Of a stretch of DNA of 64,000 nt, positions 1 through 11,875 are shown piece after piece. The notes beneath the pieces were generated by a model. The model saw only the letters and a program-made list of their open reading frames with translations, was not told the DNA's origin and did no database searches. The translations under genes and the position numbers were made by a program. This DNA comes from Hyphomicrobiales bacterium (GTDB lineage Bacteria > Pseudomonadota > Alphaproteobacteria > Rhizobiales > Rhizobiaceae). Location of the stretch: contig UEHQ01000009.1 of assembly GCA_900489925.1 (NCBI GenBank), forward strand, positions 1 to 64,000, in the 5' to 3' direction. Position 1 is the first letter of the stretch, and every line of letters starts with the position of its first letter.

Positions 1-179
1 CCAAATGCTCCCGGCGAGGTCCATCGCCCTCACATTTTCACAATCGCATGGTCTCAAGAGTGGATGACCGGGTTGGTCCTGCGCCACCCATTTGACTTCC
101 ATTGTTAAACTATGCACTTCTCGGCCAGCCAGAAAAAGGCCCCGACGAAGCCTAGCGAAAGGACGCGGATCTCACTGCC

Positions 180-2123
180 ATGATGACGGAGAAGATGATG
201 ATCCGCTCGTTCGGCAACGAACCACCGCTTCTCGCCGATGGCAGGCGTGCGCCCGACCGCCGCGAAGTGTCCTTGCGTTGGCTTTCGGGCACGTTCCTCA
301 CTGGCATTACCTCAAGCGTCCTGATGGGTGTGGCGCTCTTTGCAGCGCTCGACGGACGCCAGCAGCTGGCAATCCCGGCTGAAGCCTATGCGAACATCAA
401 TTCCGAAGCGCATGCCGACACCGACGTGACGCGCGGCAGCCGCCTCATCGCTCCCGCAATCGCCGCCAAGCCTTCCGATCGCAAGATCATGGAGGTTTCG
501 ACCGTGCTTCACGAAGGAGATAAGGAAGTCGTCCGCCGCCAGCCTTTCGCGCGCGTAAAGATGACGCTGGCCGCCAACCATGTCGCGCCCGAGGACTATC
601 CGAGCTTCAATCCGCTGACGATCTTTTCCGCCGACGAGCCGGACGCGCCGGCGCCGGCGCGCACGGGACAGATCTACGGCTCCGACGTTGAATCGGAAGT
701 CAGCCTGAAGACGGTGGCTTATCCCACCACCGGATCCGATCTGAAGGTCGCACCGGGAATGACGCTGGACGAAATCGAGGAGAACGTCCGCTCCAACGGC
801 TCGGTTCTGACAGACGGTGCCGCCCAGGTTGCGGCTCTCTACTATGTCGATCCGCGCCGCTTCTCCAACGACGACAATGACGTCGATCTTGCGGCCGGCC
901 TGACGGCCCGCGTTCTCGAGCAGAACATGACGGTATCGGCGCCGGAATCGATCACGCCGCAGACCGAAGAATTTGCCGACGATATCATTCCCGTGCGCCA
1001 GAGCGTGCCCATCGCCAAGGCGATGATGGATTCCGGCTATCCGGAGCCGCAGGCCAAGGGTCTGGCCGGATACCTTGCGCCGATGATCGGATCGGACAGC
1101 CTGTCCAAGGGAGACGTATTGCGCGTCGGCATCCTGCAGAAGGGCGAACAGGCAAAGATCATCCGCGCCAGCGTCTATCGCGGCACCCGGCATCTCGTGA
1201 CGGTCGCGCTCGACGACCACGACCGTTTTGTCGCCGGCCGCGAGCCGCCGCAGCTCGATGCTGTTGCAACCGCCTTCGACGACAGCGCGATGACCGCGCC
1301 ATCCAACCAGAACCTGCCCCGCGTCTACGACGGCATTTATCGTGCCGCGCTCTCCTATGGCATGACCAAGGACATGACGGCGCTGATCATCAAGCTTCTG
1401 GCGAGCAGCGTCGATTTCCAGGCCGAACTTCGGCCGACCGACAGCCTCGAGGCCTTCTTCTCGGTATCCGACGCCACGACTGGCCAGGCGACCGAAGATT
1501 CCGAACTGCTCTACGTCAATGCGCGCTTCGGCGATACGCAGACACGTTTCTACCGTTTCCAGGATCCGGATGATGGCTCGGTCGACTATTTCGACCAGGA
1601 TGGCAAGAGCATCCGCCAGTTCCTTCTCCGCAACCCTGTGCCGAACGGCATCTTCAAATCCGGCTTCGGCATGCGCCGCCACCCGATCCTCGGCTTTGCC
1701 CGCATGCACACTGGCGTTGATTGGGCGGCTCCGCGCGGTACCGCGATCATTGCCGTCGGCAACGGCACGGTTGAAAAGGCCGGCTGGGATTCCGGCGGCT
1801 ACGGCAACCAGACGATCGTGCGCCACGCCAACGGCTACGAATCCTCCTACAATCACCAGAGCGCCATCGCCAAGGGCGTTGTTCCCGGTTCCAAGGTCCG
1901 CCAGGGCCAGGTGATCGGCTGGGTCGGCACCACTGGTGAATCGACCGGCCCGCATCTGCACTACGAGATGATCGTCAACGGCACGAAGGTCGACCCGCTG
2001 CGGGTACGACTGCCGGGCGGAAAGTCGCTGACCGGCGCGCCGCTTGCCAAGTTCGAGGACGAGCGCAAGCGCATCGACGCCCTGCTCGGCAACGAGCCGG
2101 CGGCACAGGTTGCTAGCAAGTAG
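180..2123 (+). CDS. membrane-anchored M23 family metallopeptidase
   Basis: Putative zinc-dependent peptidoglycan endopeptidase of 647 aa. One hydrophobic segment at about residues 38-58 anchors it, with the bulk of the chain predicted in the periplasm. The C-terminal M23 (LytM-type) domain, about 490-620, keeps the full metal and catalytic set: H510-T-G-V-D514 and H592-L-H594. The middle (about 100-480) has no domain I can name. ATG at 180 gives the longest frame, but GGAG at 188-191 fits an internal ATG at 198 better. The gene ends at a terminator shared with convergent clpB. Its position beside clpB and its layout recall RgsM, the polar-growth M23 peptidase of Sinorhizobium; that is recollection, not something the sequence proves. 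The 179 bases upstream hold no recognisable gene. Confidence 0.9.
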   Translation: MMTEKMMIRSFGNEPPLLADGRRAPDRREVSLRWLSGTFLTGITSSVLMGVALFAALDGRQQLAIPAEAYANINSEAHADTDVTRGSRLIAPAIAAKPSDRKIMEVSTVLHEGDKEVVRRQPFARVKMTLAANHVAPEDYPSFNPLTIFSADEPDAPAPARTGQIYGSDVESEVSLKTVAYPTTGSDLKVAPGMTLDEIEENVRSNGSVLTDGAAQVAALYYVDPRRFSNDDNDVDLAAGLTARVLEQNMTVSAPESITPQTEEFADDIIPVRQSVPIAKAMMDSGYPEPQAKGLAGYLAPMIGSDSLSKGDVLRVGILQKGEQAKIIRASVYRGTRHLVTVALDDHDRFVAGREPPQLDAVATAFDDSAMTAPSNQNLPRVYDGIYRAALSYGMTKDMTALIIKLLASSVDFQAELRPTDSLEAFFSVSDATTGQATEDSELLYVNARFGDTQTRFYRFQDPDDGSVDYFDQDGKSIRQFLLRNPVPNGIFKSGFGMRRHPILGFARMHTGVDWAAPRGTAIIAVGNGTVEKAGWDSGGYGNQTIVRHANGYESSYNHQSAIAKGVVPGSKVRQGQVIGWVGTTGESTGPHLHYEMIVNGTKVDPLRVRLPGGKSLTGAPLAKFEDERKRIDALLGNEPAAQVASK

Positions 2124-2132
2124 CACTCAACA

Positions 2133-2160
2133 AAAATGGCGGCCGAAGCCGCCATTTTCT
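2133..2160. terminator. bidirectional rho-independent terminator
   Basis: A perfect 11-bp stem (2133-2143 with 2148-2158) closes a CGAA tetraloop. An A-run on the left and a T-run on the right let it work in both directions. It sits between the convergent ends of the M23 peptidase gene and clpB. Confidence 0.85.
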
Positions 2161-2176
2161 TTTCCATGGTCGAAAC

Positions 2177-4774
<2,598 letters not shown>

Positions 4775-4816
4775 AATATACCTCCTTAAATCGCCCTGCC
4801 CTTATAAGGCACAGAC

Positions 4817-4843
4817 CGATGACTGAGATTGAGCTCCCTCAAG
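4817..4843 (-). promoter_or_regulatory. possible RpoH-type promoter of clpB
   Basis: On the minus strand CTTG (4843-4840) is followed after 17 bases by TCATCG (4822-4817). The alphaproteobacterial RpoH pattern has CTTG, 17-18 bases and a C-rich/TAT -10. The -35 half fits and the -10 fits poorly. clpB is normally heat-inducible, which is the main reason to list it. Confidence 0.25.
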
Positions 4844-5032
4844 AGGCGAGCCTTTTTCTTGACCGCATTTGGGATTTGCGGCCAAGGAACTTGGTCAGGA
4901 TATGGTGGAGAATCCCGGGAGTTTAAAGAGGCCGAAAACGGAAAAACGCTGGCCTCGTGTTTGGACTGGAAGCGTGGCGGTTTGGCCGAACAGGAAGTGA
5001 CGAGTTCGCGGAGAATAGCCGCGCGATCGCCG

Positions 5033-6220
5033 CTAGTTGAAATCCACCACCTGGTTGTTCAACGGCAATTCATTCACATGCGTGCCGGCAAGTCGGTTTT
5101 CGATTTTGGCGGGCAAACCTTGTTCGACCGCATCATCTCCACCAGGCGCGAGCACGCCGGGGCTGGAGAAGTGCGAGAAGACATAAGGAAGGCCATTGGC
5201 ATCAAGCGGCGATGGCCCGTCCATGACGTGGAAATGCAGGTGCGGCGCGGTCGAATTGCCCGTATTGCCCAGCAGTCCAATCACCTGCCCCACCTTCACC
5301 CGGTCGCCCAGCTTCACCTTGAGGCTACCCCGCTGCATGTGGGCGTAAAATGCAAACGCGCCGCCGCCTATATCGATGACCAGCATGTTGCCGCCAACGT
5401 TCTCCGCCGTGATGCCCTTGGCATCCGCCCCAGGAACCTGTTCGTCGGCATCATCGTAAAGATTGACCACGACACCGTCCGCTGCAGCATGCACTGGCGT
5501 TCCATAGTAGGCGTAGCTCGCCAGCTTCGATCCATCGCCGGTGAAGATCCGACCTCTATCGTCCAGCTTGACCCAATCGATGGCAAAGCGTTCCGGAACC
5601 CGCAACTGACCATTGATCGCCAGAACCGCTCCGCGATGCGAGGTGATGCTATCGCAGCAGCCGTTGACCGCGATCCATCCTTTTCCAGCAAGCGGTGGCT
5701 CCAGCACGACGGCCGATTTGCCGATCGTGGTGTTTGCTGCAGCGAAGGTATAGGTACTCTCGAAGGGGCTATCCTTCGCCATCGGTACCGGTTTCCCGTC
5801 AGGTCCCGCAGCCTGTCGGGTGGCCGTCACACGCGCGGTCACATCGGGTGGAAGTTGCTCGCGAGCCGCAAAACTGACGTCCATGAGCACGACCGCCGAA
5901 CCGCCCGGCGAAAGGGTACGACCCGTGCCGGCATATGTTTGTGTGATCGTTCCAAGACCATCGCCTTCTCTTGCCCAGAGGCTGCGTCCGCCGTTATCGA
6001 CCGCCTCGACCTTGTCGAGCGTCACGAACAGCTTGCTCGGATTGACGACGAAAAGCTCATAGGCAAGGTGAACGCGATCATCCGCTCCCAAAACCGGATT
6101 GGGCATACTGACCGGTCGAACAACGATGGAACTGACGATTTCATCGGACTTCAGTGATTGCCCAAGCGCGCCAGGCACAAAAAGGAGTGTTGAGACGGCA
6201 AGCAGTGGCATAAGGCGCAT
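5033..6220 (-). CDS. secreted M23 family peptidase homologue, first zinc ligand altered
   Basis: 395 aa with an N-terminal signal peptide (MRLMPLLAVSTLLFVPGALG) and a C-terminal LytM/M23-like domain. The later motifs are present (FYAHMQ and HLHFH). Where the canonical HxxxD zinc motif should be, the chain reads R211-F-A-I-D215, so one metal ligand appears replaced. Either this subfamily uses a different ligand set or it is a non-catalytic LytM-like regulator. ATG 6220 is chosen over an in-frame GTG nine bases upstream because GAGGTGG lies at proper spacing before it and the signal peptide then starts cleanly. It is separated from clpB by 258 bp with no other gene. Confidence 0.82.
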   Translation of the reverse strand: MRLMPLLAVSTLLFVPGALGQSLKSDEIVSSIVVRPVSMPNPVLGADDRVHLAYELFVVNPSKLFVTLDKVEAVDNGGRSLWAREGDGLGTITQTYAGTGRTLSPGGSAVVLMDVSFAAREQLPPDVTARVTATRQAAGPDGKPVPMAKDSPFESTYTFAAANTTIGKSAVVLEPPLAGKGWIAVNGCCDSITSHRGAVLAINGQLRVPERFAIDWVKLDDRGRIFTGDGSKLASYAYYGTPVHAAADGVVVNLYDDADEQVPGADAKGITAENVGGNMLVIDIGGGAFAFYAHMQRGSLKVKLGDRVKVGQVIGLLGNTGNSTAPHLHFHVMDGPSPLDANGLPYVFSHFSSPGVLAPGGDDAVEQGLPAKIENRLAGTHVNELPLNNQVVDFN

Positions 6221-6348
6221 GTCACCCACCTCGACTTCTTTGGCCCGTGACAGCGGGCGAGCGGCAATCCGTCAGGTATTCCCGACCATCCGCATGCAGC
6301 CAATCCTTCCCGGGCACAAGTTCGCCCAAAGCAGGCGGTGACCAAAAG

Positions 6349-6375
6349 AAAAAAGGCCGCTCCAAGGAGCGACCT
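6349..6375 (-). terminator. rho-independent terminator of the DUF4167 gene
   Basis: A 10-bp stem with one G-T pair (6354-6363 with 6366-6375; at the tip a CC-AA-GG turn) is followed on the minus strand by a T-run (complement of the A-run 6349-6354). It lies 46 bp downstream of the DUF4167 stop codon. Confidence 0.75.
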
Positions 6376-6420
6376 CTCATCAATATCCAGACCAACTCTC
6401 CATTCAGGAGATGTCAGATT

Positions 6421-7188
6421 TTACTCCGAATCGGCATTCGCGAGAGCTGGTGCCTTGTCGGAACCTGCGTCTTCGCCTTCGGCAGGCGCTTCACCTTCCG
6501 CACCACGACGGGGACGGCGTGGGCGGCTTGCTGTGGCCCGACGACGCGGCTGGCGCTCACGCGGCTGACCGGCAGCGCTCTCCTCGTCCATCGAGACTTC
6601 GGCAGGAATGCCTTCGATCTCAGGCTGCGGGCCGCTGCCGTCGATTACCTCAGCTGGAGGTGCAACTGCAGCAACCGGTGCAGGTTGTTCTTCCTGCGGA
6701 CGCGGTGCGGGTTGACCCTCATTGCGTTCACGGCGGCGCGGCTGCTCGTCGTTGCGGCGCTGCTGATGCTCGTGCTGCTGCTGACGCGGCGGCTGAACGA
6801 CAACGACATCATCGTTATCGACGCCATCGGTTTCGTCGCCATCGACGCCTTCGGCAAATTCGTTGCGATCGTCGCGCTGGAAGCGCTCCTGCATCTGCGC
6901 CTGGGCGGCAGCAATGATGCGGTTGTAGTGTTCAGCGTGCTGCAGGTAGTTTTCCGCGATGACGCGGTCACCCGAGCTCTGCGCGTCGCGAGCGAGCTGC
7001 GCATATTTCTCGGCGATGTGCTGGGCAGTGCCACGGATCTTAACGTCTGGGCCGGAGCTGTCGTAGGTCCGCGTCAGCGGGTTGCCGCCTTTGCGGTTGA
7101 AGTTGTTATTGTTGTTGTTATTTCCGCCGCCGCCGCCGTTATTATTGCCACGCCCGCGACCGCGCTTGTTCTGCTGTCCTGGCCTCAT
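6421..7188 (-). CDS. DUF4167 domain-containing protein, low-complexity and Asn/Arg/Gln-rich
   Basis: 255 aa of mostly low-complexity sequence with no catalytic motif. It begins MRPGQQNKRGRGRG, then Gly/Asn runs (about 14-33), then a short ordered block, about residues 37-100 (LTRTYDSSGPDVKIRGTAQH and an alpha-helical AEKYAQLARDA stretch), then a Gln/Arg/Glu-rich tail. The ordered block defines the DUF4167 family, found in Rhizobiales next to prmC. The Arg/Gly-rich head suggests RNA binding or condensate formation, which is inference only. The start is ATG 7188 (AGGTGA upstream), not the longer frame from 7251. The nucleotide sequence has short AAC/AAT codon repeats, so length may vary between strains. 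Confidence 0.88.
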   Translation of the reverse strand: MRPGQQNKRGRGRGNNNGGGGGNNNNNNNFNRKGGNPLTRTYDSSGPDVKIRGTAQHIAEKYAQLARDAQSSGDRVIAENYLQHAEHYNRIIAAAQAQMQERFQRDDRNEFAEGVDGDETDGVDNDDVVVVQPPRQQQHEHQQRRNDEQPRRRERNEGQPAPRPQEEQPAPVAAVAPPAEVIDGSGPQPEIEGIPAEVSMDEESAAGQPRERQPRRRATASRPRRPRRGAEGEAPAEGEDAGSDKAPALANADSE

Positions 7189-7527
7189 CGATCGTTCACC
7201 TGAATTCTCTGTTTGTGTGGAGTGATGGCACCAACCGCCATGACCGGACAATCCGTCTCAGGCTCTCGTGCCGCAAGCATACCGCGCCTTCGCGCCAACC
7301 TGCCGCTTGTTCTCAAGTCAGTTTGACTGATTCACGCATTGGGTTGAGTTCAACCTTTGAAACTCTCGTTTAAAAGAGCGGACCCCCGAGGCCGAGCTAG
7401 TATCGAACGAATCGTCGTTCTTTGCTATCTGCCCAACGCGTGGAGGCAACCTATAATGCTTCCCGTGGAAATCCAAGCCTTTTCTTCGCAATAGAATTAA
7501 TGTCCTGTTCAATGTTGCGTTTGTCGC
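7189..7527. other. intergenic region, prmC to DUF4167 gene
   Basis: No convincing gene. A 64-codon minus-strand frame (7318-7512) has no Shine-Dalgarno or recognisable protein features. Two small perfect dyads are visible: AGTCA-GTT-TGACT at 7316-7328 and GGTTGA-GT-TCAACC at 7342-7355. They may be operator half-sites or chance. The promoter of the DUF4167 gene should lie here. Confidence 0.5.
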
Positions 7528-8412
7528 TCAGTCAGCGAACGAAAACACCAGCACACGATCATTGTGGCCGTAATCCTTCACGGATTCCAGCAACTTGAAG
7601 CCGTAAGCCTCAAATACTGCCGTAACATCGCGACGCTGATCGTAGCCTATTTCAAGTCCGATTAGACCGTTGGGCCGCATGAAACCTTTCGCATCCTTGG
7701 CGATGGCTCTGTAGGCGTCAAGCCCATCTTCGCCCCCATCCAGTGCGGCAACTGGATCAAATTTCGTCACCTCGGGAGCGAGATCGTGAACGATACTGGA
7801 CGCAATATAGGGCGGATTTGAGACAATCACGTGAAATGCGCCATCGATATTCTCAAACCAGCTGGATTGAATGGCCTCGAAGCGATCCTGGAGACCATTT
7901 CGTTGCGCGTTTGCGCGGGCGGTTCTCAAGGCATCATCGGATATATCGATGCCAACACCTGACGCTTGCGGACATTCGTGCAACAGGGCAAGGCATATCG
8001 CCCCTGTTCCGGTTCCCATGTCGAGAATATGGATATTCCCCGCGGCAACTGCAAGCTTCCGCAGGTAAGGAAGCATCGTATCGACGAGAATTTCGGTATC
8101 GGGTCGAGGCTCCAGCGTTTCAGCCGAAAGCGATAGCGGGAGGCCATAGAACTCGCGTTCACCAAGAATGCGGTGCACCGGCTCGTGCGCCAGTCGGCGT
8201 CCGATCGCCGCCTCGATGATACCGGCGGTATCGGCCGCAATCGGCTCGGCGCCACGCGTCAGCATTTCGGTCGTCGACAGGCCCAGAAGGCCGGCAAGCA
8301 GAACGCGAGCATCAGTGGCGGGATCGGAGACGCCGCCCTCCGCAAAGCGGCGACGAGCCTCAGCAAGCATCTGGGAAACCGTAGGGTCGACCTGTTTCCC
8401 GCCTGCGCTCAT
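7528..8412 (-). CDS. prmC: peptide chain release factor N5-glutamine methyltransferase
   Basis: Cytoplasmic SAM-dependent enzyme that methylates the Gln of the GGQ motif in RF1 and RF2. The 294 aa show an N-terminal helical domain (about 1-90), a Rossmann methyltransferase fold with [16 protein letters not shown] (SAM loop), and the diagnostic NPPY motif at 199-202. The start ATG overlaps the prfA stop as ATGA (8409-8412), so the enzyme is translationally coupled to its own substrate. Confidence 0.97.
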   Translation of the reverse strand: MSAGGKQVDPTVSQMLAEARRRFAEGGVSDPATDARVLLAGLLGLSTTEMLTRGAEPIAADTAGIIEAAIGRRLAHEPVHRILGEREFYGLPLSLSAETLEPRPDTEILVDTMLPYLRKLAVAAGNIHILDMGTGTGAICLALLHECPQASGVGIDISDDALRTARANAQRNGLQDRFEAIQSSWFENIDGAFHVIVSNPPYIASSIVHDLAPEVTKFDPVAALDGGEDGLDAYRAIAKDAKGFMRPNGLIGLEIGYDQRRDVTAVFEAYGFKLLESVKDYGHNDRVLVFSFAD

Positions 8413-9488
8413 TGCTGCTCGCCGAGTTGGGCCAGCTGGCTCGCCTGGTAATCAGCCATCAACGCATCGACGATTTCGTCGATTTCGCCCACCATCATCC
8501 GATCAAGCTTGTAGAGCGTCAGGTTGATGCGGTGGTCGGTGACGCGTCCCTGCGGAAAATTGTAGGTCCGAATGCGCTCCGAGCGGTCGCCGGAACCAAC
8601 CTGGCTCTTGCGATCTGCGGAGCGCTCGCTGTCGGCACGCTGCCGCTCAGCATCATAGAGGCGCGAGCGCAGAACCTGCATCGCCTTGGCGCGGTTCTGG
8701 TGCTGCGACTTCTCCGAACTGGTAACGACGATCCCCGTCGGCAAGTGGGTGATACGCACCGCGGAGTCCGTCGTGTTGACGTGCTGGCCACCGGCACCGG
8801 ACGAACGCATCGTATCGATGCGGATGTCTTCGGGCCGGATCTCGATATCGATCTCTTCCGCCTCGGGCAAAACAGCAACCGTGGCCGCCGACGTATGAAT
8901 GCGCCCGCCGGCTTCCGTCTCGGGCACGCGCTGAACGCGATGCACGCCGGATTCGAACTTCAGCTTGGCGAACACACCGCGGCCGGTGATCGTTGCAATG
9001 ATTTCCTTGAAGCCGCCGGCTTCGCCCTCGCTCGACGACAGAACTTCGACCTTCCAGCCGTGGGCCGCTGCATAGCGCTCATACATCCGGAACAGATCGC
9101 CGGCAAAAAGCGCGGCTTCCGATCCGCCGGTGCCGGCGCGAATTTCGAGGATCGCGCTCTTCTCGTCGGCGGCGTCCTTCGGCAGCAGCAGGATCTGGAT
9201 TTCCTGCTCCAGCGCCTCGATACGCTCTTTCACGTCGGGAAGTTCCATCTCGGCCATATCGCGCATCTCGCGATCGACCGACTTGTCTTCCAGCAGGGTT
9301 TCCAGATCGGCAAGCTCCGCAAGCGCCTTCTCGTAGGCGCGGATCTTCATCACCACCGGCTGCAGCTCGGAGTATTCGGACGCGAGCTTGACGTAGACGT
9401 CAGCCGAGGGTCCGGCCGACATGCGCGCCTCGATCTCGCCGAAGCGGCGTTCCAGCTCGCGCATCTTTTCAACGGGAAGCTTCGCCAC
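8409..9488 (-). CDS. prfA: peptide chain release factor 1
   Basis: RF1 recognises UAA/UAG stop codons and triggers peptide release on the ribosome. The 359 aa are standard length. The catalytic GGQ is at 233-235. The codon-recognition tripeptide, usually written PxT, reads P-E-T in the stretch [14 protein letters not shown]. It is first of a coupled pair with prmC. ptsP lies 28 bp upstream in the same direction, so ptsP-prfA-prmC probably share a transcript. Confidence 0.98.
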   Translation of the reverse strand: MAKLPVEKMRELERRFGEIEARMSAGPSADVYVKLASEYSELQPVVMKIRAYEKALAELADLETLLEDKSVDREMRDMAEMELPDVKERIEALEQEIQILLLPKDAADEKSAILEIRAGTGGSEAALFAGDLFRMYERYAAAHGWKVEVLSSSEGEAGGFKEIIATITGRGVFAKLKFESGVHRVQRVPETEAGGRIHTSAATVAVLPEAEEIDIEIRPEDIRIDTMRSSGAGGQHVNTTDSAVRITHLPTGIVVTSSEKSQHQNRAKAMQVLRSRLYDAERQRADSERSADRKSQVGSGDRSERIRTYNFPQGRVTDHRINLTLYKLDRMMVGEIDEIVDALMADYQASQLAQLGEQQ

Positions 9489-9516
9489 CCTTCACTCCGA
9501 TTCTGCTTGTCTTGAA

Positions 9517-11784
9517 CTAAAGAGGAATATTGTGAGCGTCAGCGAAGTGGGCAAGCACATCGCGCATCGAGGTCGCCGTCTTCGTATCGTCCAACGCCTC
9601 GTTCATGACCTTCGCCAGCGCCCCGACGTCGAGGCCGAGCAGCATCGCCTTCACCGGACCGATGGAGGCCGGCGACATCGAAACCGAACGGAACCCGATA
9701 CCCAGCAGCGCCATGGCCGAAATCGGCTTGCCCGCCAGTTCGCCACACAGCGTCACCGGCGTGTTGTTGCGCTCGCCGGCGCGCACGATGTCGCGCAAGA
9801 TCCGGAGAAAAGGCTTGCCCAGCGTGTCGAAGCGATCCGAAACCCGCGCATTTCCACGGTCGACTGCCATCGAGAACTGGAAGAGATCGTTGGAACCGAC
9901 CGAGACGAAATCCACCGCCGCCATCAGCTCGTCCAGCTGCCACAGCAGGGCTGGAACCTCCAGCATCGCGCCAAATTGCAGCTTGCGTGGCAGCCCGTGG
10001 CCGAAGCGCGACAGATGCAGCACTTCCTTCTGCAGCAGGTCCCGCACGGCCGCGATCTCGGAAACCTCGGTCACCATCGGCACCATCAGTTTCAGTTCCA
10101 CGCCGGCGGCAGCCTTCAGCATGGCGCGAAGCTGCGTGCGCAGCAGGCCTGGCCGATCCAGCGACAGGCGGATCGCCCGCCAGCCCAGCGCCGGGTTTTC
10201 CTCTTCATGCCCGCGGAAGTAAGGAACGACCTTGTCGCCGCCGATATCGAGCGTGCGGAAGGTCACGACGCGGCCCGCCGCCTGCTTCAGGACATTGCGG
10301 TAGAAGATCTCCTGCTCATCCGCCTTCGGCATGGTCGAGGCGATCATGAACTGCAGCTCGGTACGGAAAAGCCCGATGCCTTCGGCACCCGATTCCGAAA
10401 GCTGCGGCAAGTCGACGAGCAGTCCGGCATTCATCATCAGCGATACGCGCTGCCCGTCCTTGGTCAGCGGCTCGACCGAACGCAAGGCCCGGAACTGCTC
10501 CTGCCGGCGGGCGCGGAAGCGCACCTTCTCCTCGTAGGAGCGCTGATGTTCAGGCAACGGCCGCAGATGCACGTGGGCGCCATCGCCGTCGATGATCACG
10601 GCATCGCCGTTTTCGGCAAGCGCCACGATGCCGGCGGCCTGTCCAATGACGGGAATGCCCATGGCACGCGCAACGATGACGACGTGGCTGGTCACGGCGC
10701 CTTCCTCAAGCACCAGGCCGCGCACATTGGCCCGCGGATAGTCGAGCAGTTCGGCCGCCCCCATGGCACGGGCCAGAATGATCGCGTCATTCGGGAAGCC
10801 ATCTTCGGCCGTGCGGCCAGTATAGCCTGTCAGCTGCCGGAGCAACCGATTCGCCAGATCCTCGAAATCGTGCATCCGCTCGCGCAGATAGGGATCCGTC
10901 ATGCGGATCATGCGCGCCTTGGTGTCGCTCTGAACCTTTTCCACCGCCGCTTCAGCGGTCAGGCCGTTGCGGATCGCTTCTTCCAGTTTGCGTACCCAGC
11001 CTTGGTCATGGGCAAACATGCGATAGGTCTCGAGAACCTCGCGATGCTCGCCCTCCGTCGACATGTCGCGCTGCGACAGAAGATCGTCGATCGAGATGCG
11101 CAGCGAGCCGAGCGCTTCGGACAGACGCCGAATTTCCTTCTCCGCGTCATCATTCAGCAGATTCGTGACGACGATGCGTGGCTCGTGAAGCACAACATAG
11201 CCGAGGCCGATGCCTTCATTGTAGGTGTCGCCATCGATCGTCACCGAACGCGTCAGATCGAGCTCAAGGCCCGGCTTGGTGATTTTCTTGAGCTCGCCGG
11301 TGGCGATCATCTCGGCCAGCACCATCGCGGTGGTCTCGAGCGCCTCGAGCTCTTCATCGCGATAGTTTCGGCTGGCCTTGTTCTGCACGACGAGAACGCC
11401 GAGCGAACGCCCGGTGCGCAGGATCGGAACACCGAGGAAGGAATGGTAGATCTCTTCGCCCGTTTCTGGGAGGTACCGGAAAGCAGGGTGCGATTGCGCA
11501 TCGGAAAGATTGAGCGGCTGCGCCGACGCGGCAATCGTACCGACGAGGCCCTGGCCCATCTTCAGTTGAGCCAAGTGGACGGCTTCGCGGTTCAGACCTT
11601 CGGTTGCATAGAGCTCAAGGACGCCGTCGGCACGCAACACGTAAACGGAGCAGACCTCCGCCACCATGTTGCCGGCGATCTGGCGCACGATCCGGTCGAG
11701 ACGCTCTTGTGGCTCCAGCGGCTCCGCCATTAACTCGCGCAGCCGCTTGAGCAGCACGCGCGGACCGCCGGAAAGGTCTCTCAT
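9517..11784 (-). CDS. ptsP: phosphoenolpyruvate-protein phosphotransferase PtsP (nitrogen PTS enzyme I)
   Basis: EI-Ntr, the first phosphate carrier of the nitrogen-related PTS: it autophosphorylates from PEP and passes phosphate to NPr. The 755 aa contain an N-terminal GAF domain (about 15-160), the PEP-utilising N-domain, a swivelling phosphohistidine domain with H367 in AVTSHVVIVARAMG, and the C-terminal PEP-binding barrel (GLFRTELQFM, VSVGSNDLFQ, TLCGELAGKP). The GAF domain separates it from sugar-PTS enzyme I. It lies 91 bp downstream of lysC, an order I recall as common in Rhizobiaceae. Confidence 0.97.
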   Translation of the reverse strand: MRDLSGGPRVLLKRLRELMAEPLEPQERLDRIVRQIAGNMVAEVCSVYVLRADGVLELYATEGLNREAVHLAQLKMGQGLVGTIAASAQPLNLSDAQSHPAFRYLPETGEEIYHSFLGVPILRTGRSLGVLVVQNKASRNYRDEELEALETTAMVLAEMIATGELKKITKPGLELDLTRSVTIDGDTYNEGIGLGYVVLHEPRIVVTNLLNDDAEKEIRRLSEALGSLRISIDDLLSQRDMSTEGEHREVLETYRMFAHDQGWVRKLEEAIRNGLTAEAAVEKVQSDTKARMIRMTDPYLRERMHDFEDLANRLLRQLTGYTGRTAEDGFPNDAIILARAMGAAELLDYPRANVRGLVLEEGAVTSHVVIVARAMGIPVIGQAAGIVALAENGDAVIIDGDGAHVHLRPLPEHQRSYEEKVRFRARRQEQFRALRSVEPLTKDGQRVSLMMNAGLLVDLPQLSESGAEGIGLFRTELQFMIASTMPKADEQEIFYRNVLKQAAGRVVTFRTLDIGGDKVVPYFRGHEEENPALGWRAIRLSLDRPGLLRTQLRAMLKAAAGVELKLMVPMVTEVSEIAAVRDLLQKEVLHLSRFGHGLPRKLQFGAMLEVPALLWQLDELMAAVDFVSVGSNDLFQFSMAVDRGNARVSDRFDTLGKPFLRILRDIVRAGERNNTPVTLCGELAGKPISAMALLGIGFRSVSMSPASIGPVKAMLLGLDVGALAKVMNEALDDTKTATSMRDVLAHFADAHNIPL

Positions 11785-11875
11785 TGCGTCTCAAGCTCCA
11801 AAAACAATAGCAAAGCAACTCGGCAAGCAGGCCGCGTGACTTCTCAACTTGTACGCGCGGCAGGCCTGCTGGGAA

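Noticed and set aside
312..2126. Long open frame antisense to the M23 peptidase gene
   Set aside because: Mirror frame of a GC-rich gene: Arg/Val/Gly/Ala-rich translation, no domain, no Shine-Dalgarno.
7318..7512. Possible 64-aa gene between prmC and the DUF4167 gene
   Set aside because: No Shine-Dalgarno and no pattern of a real protein; the region is likely regulatory.
9421..11733. 770-codon frame antisense to ptsP
   Set aside because: Shadow frame; His/Arg/Gln-rich composition and no start signals.
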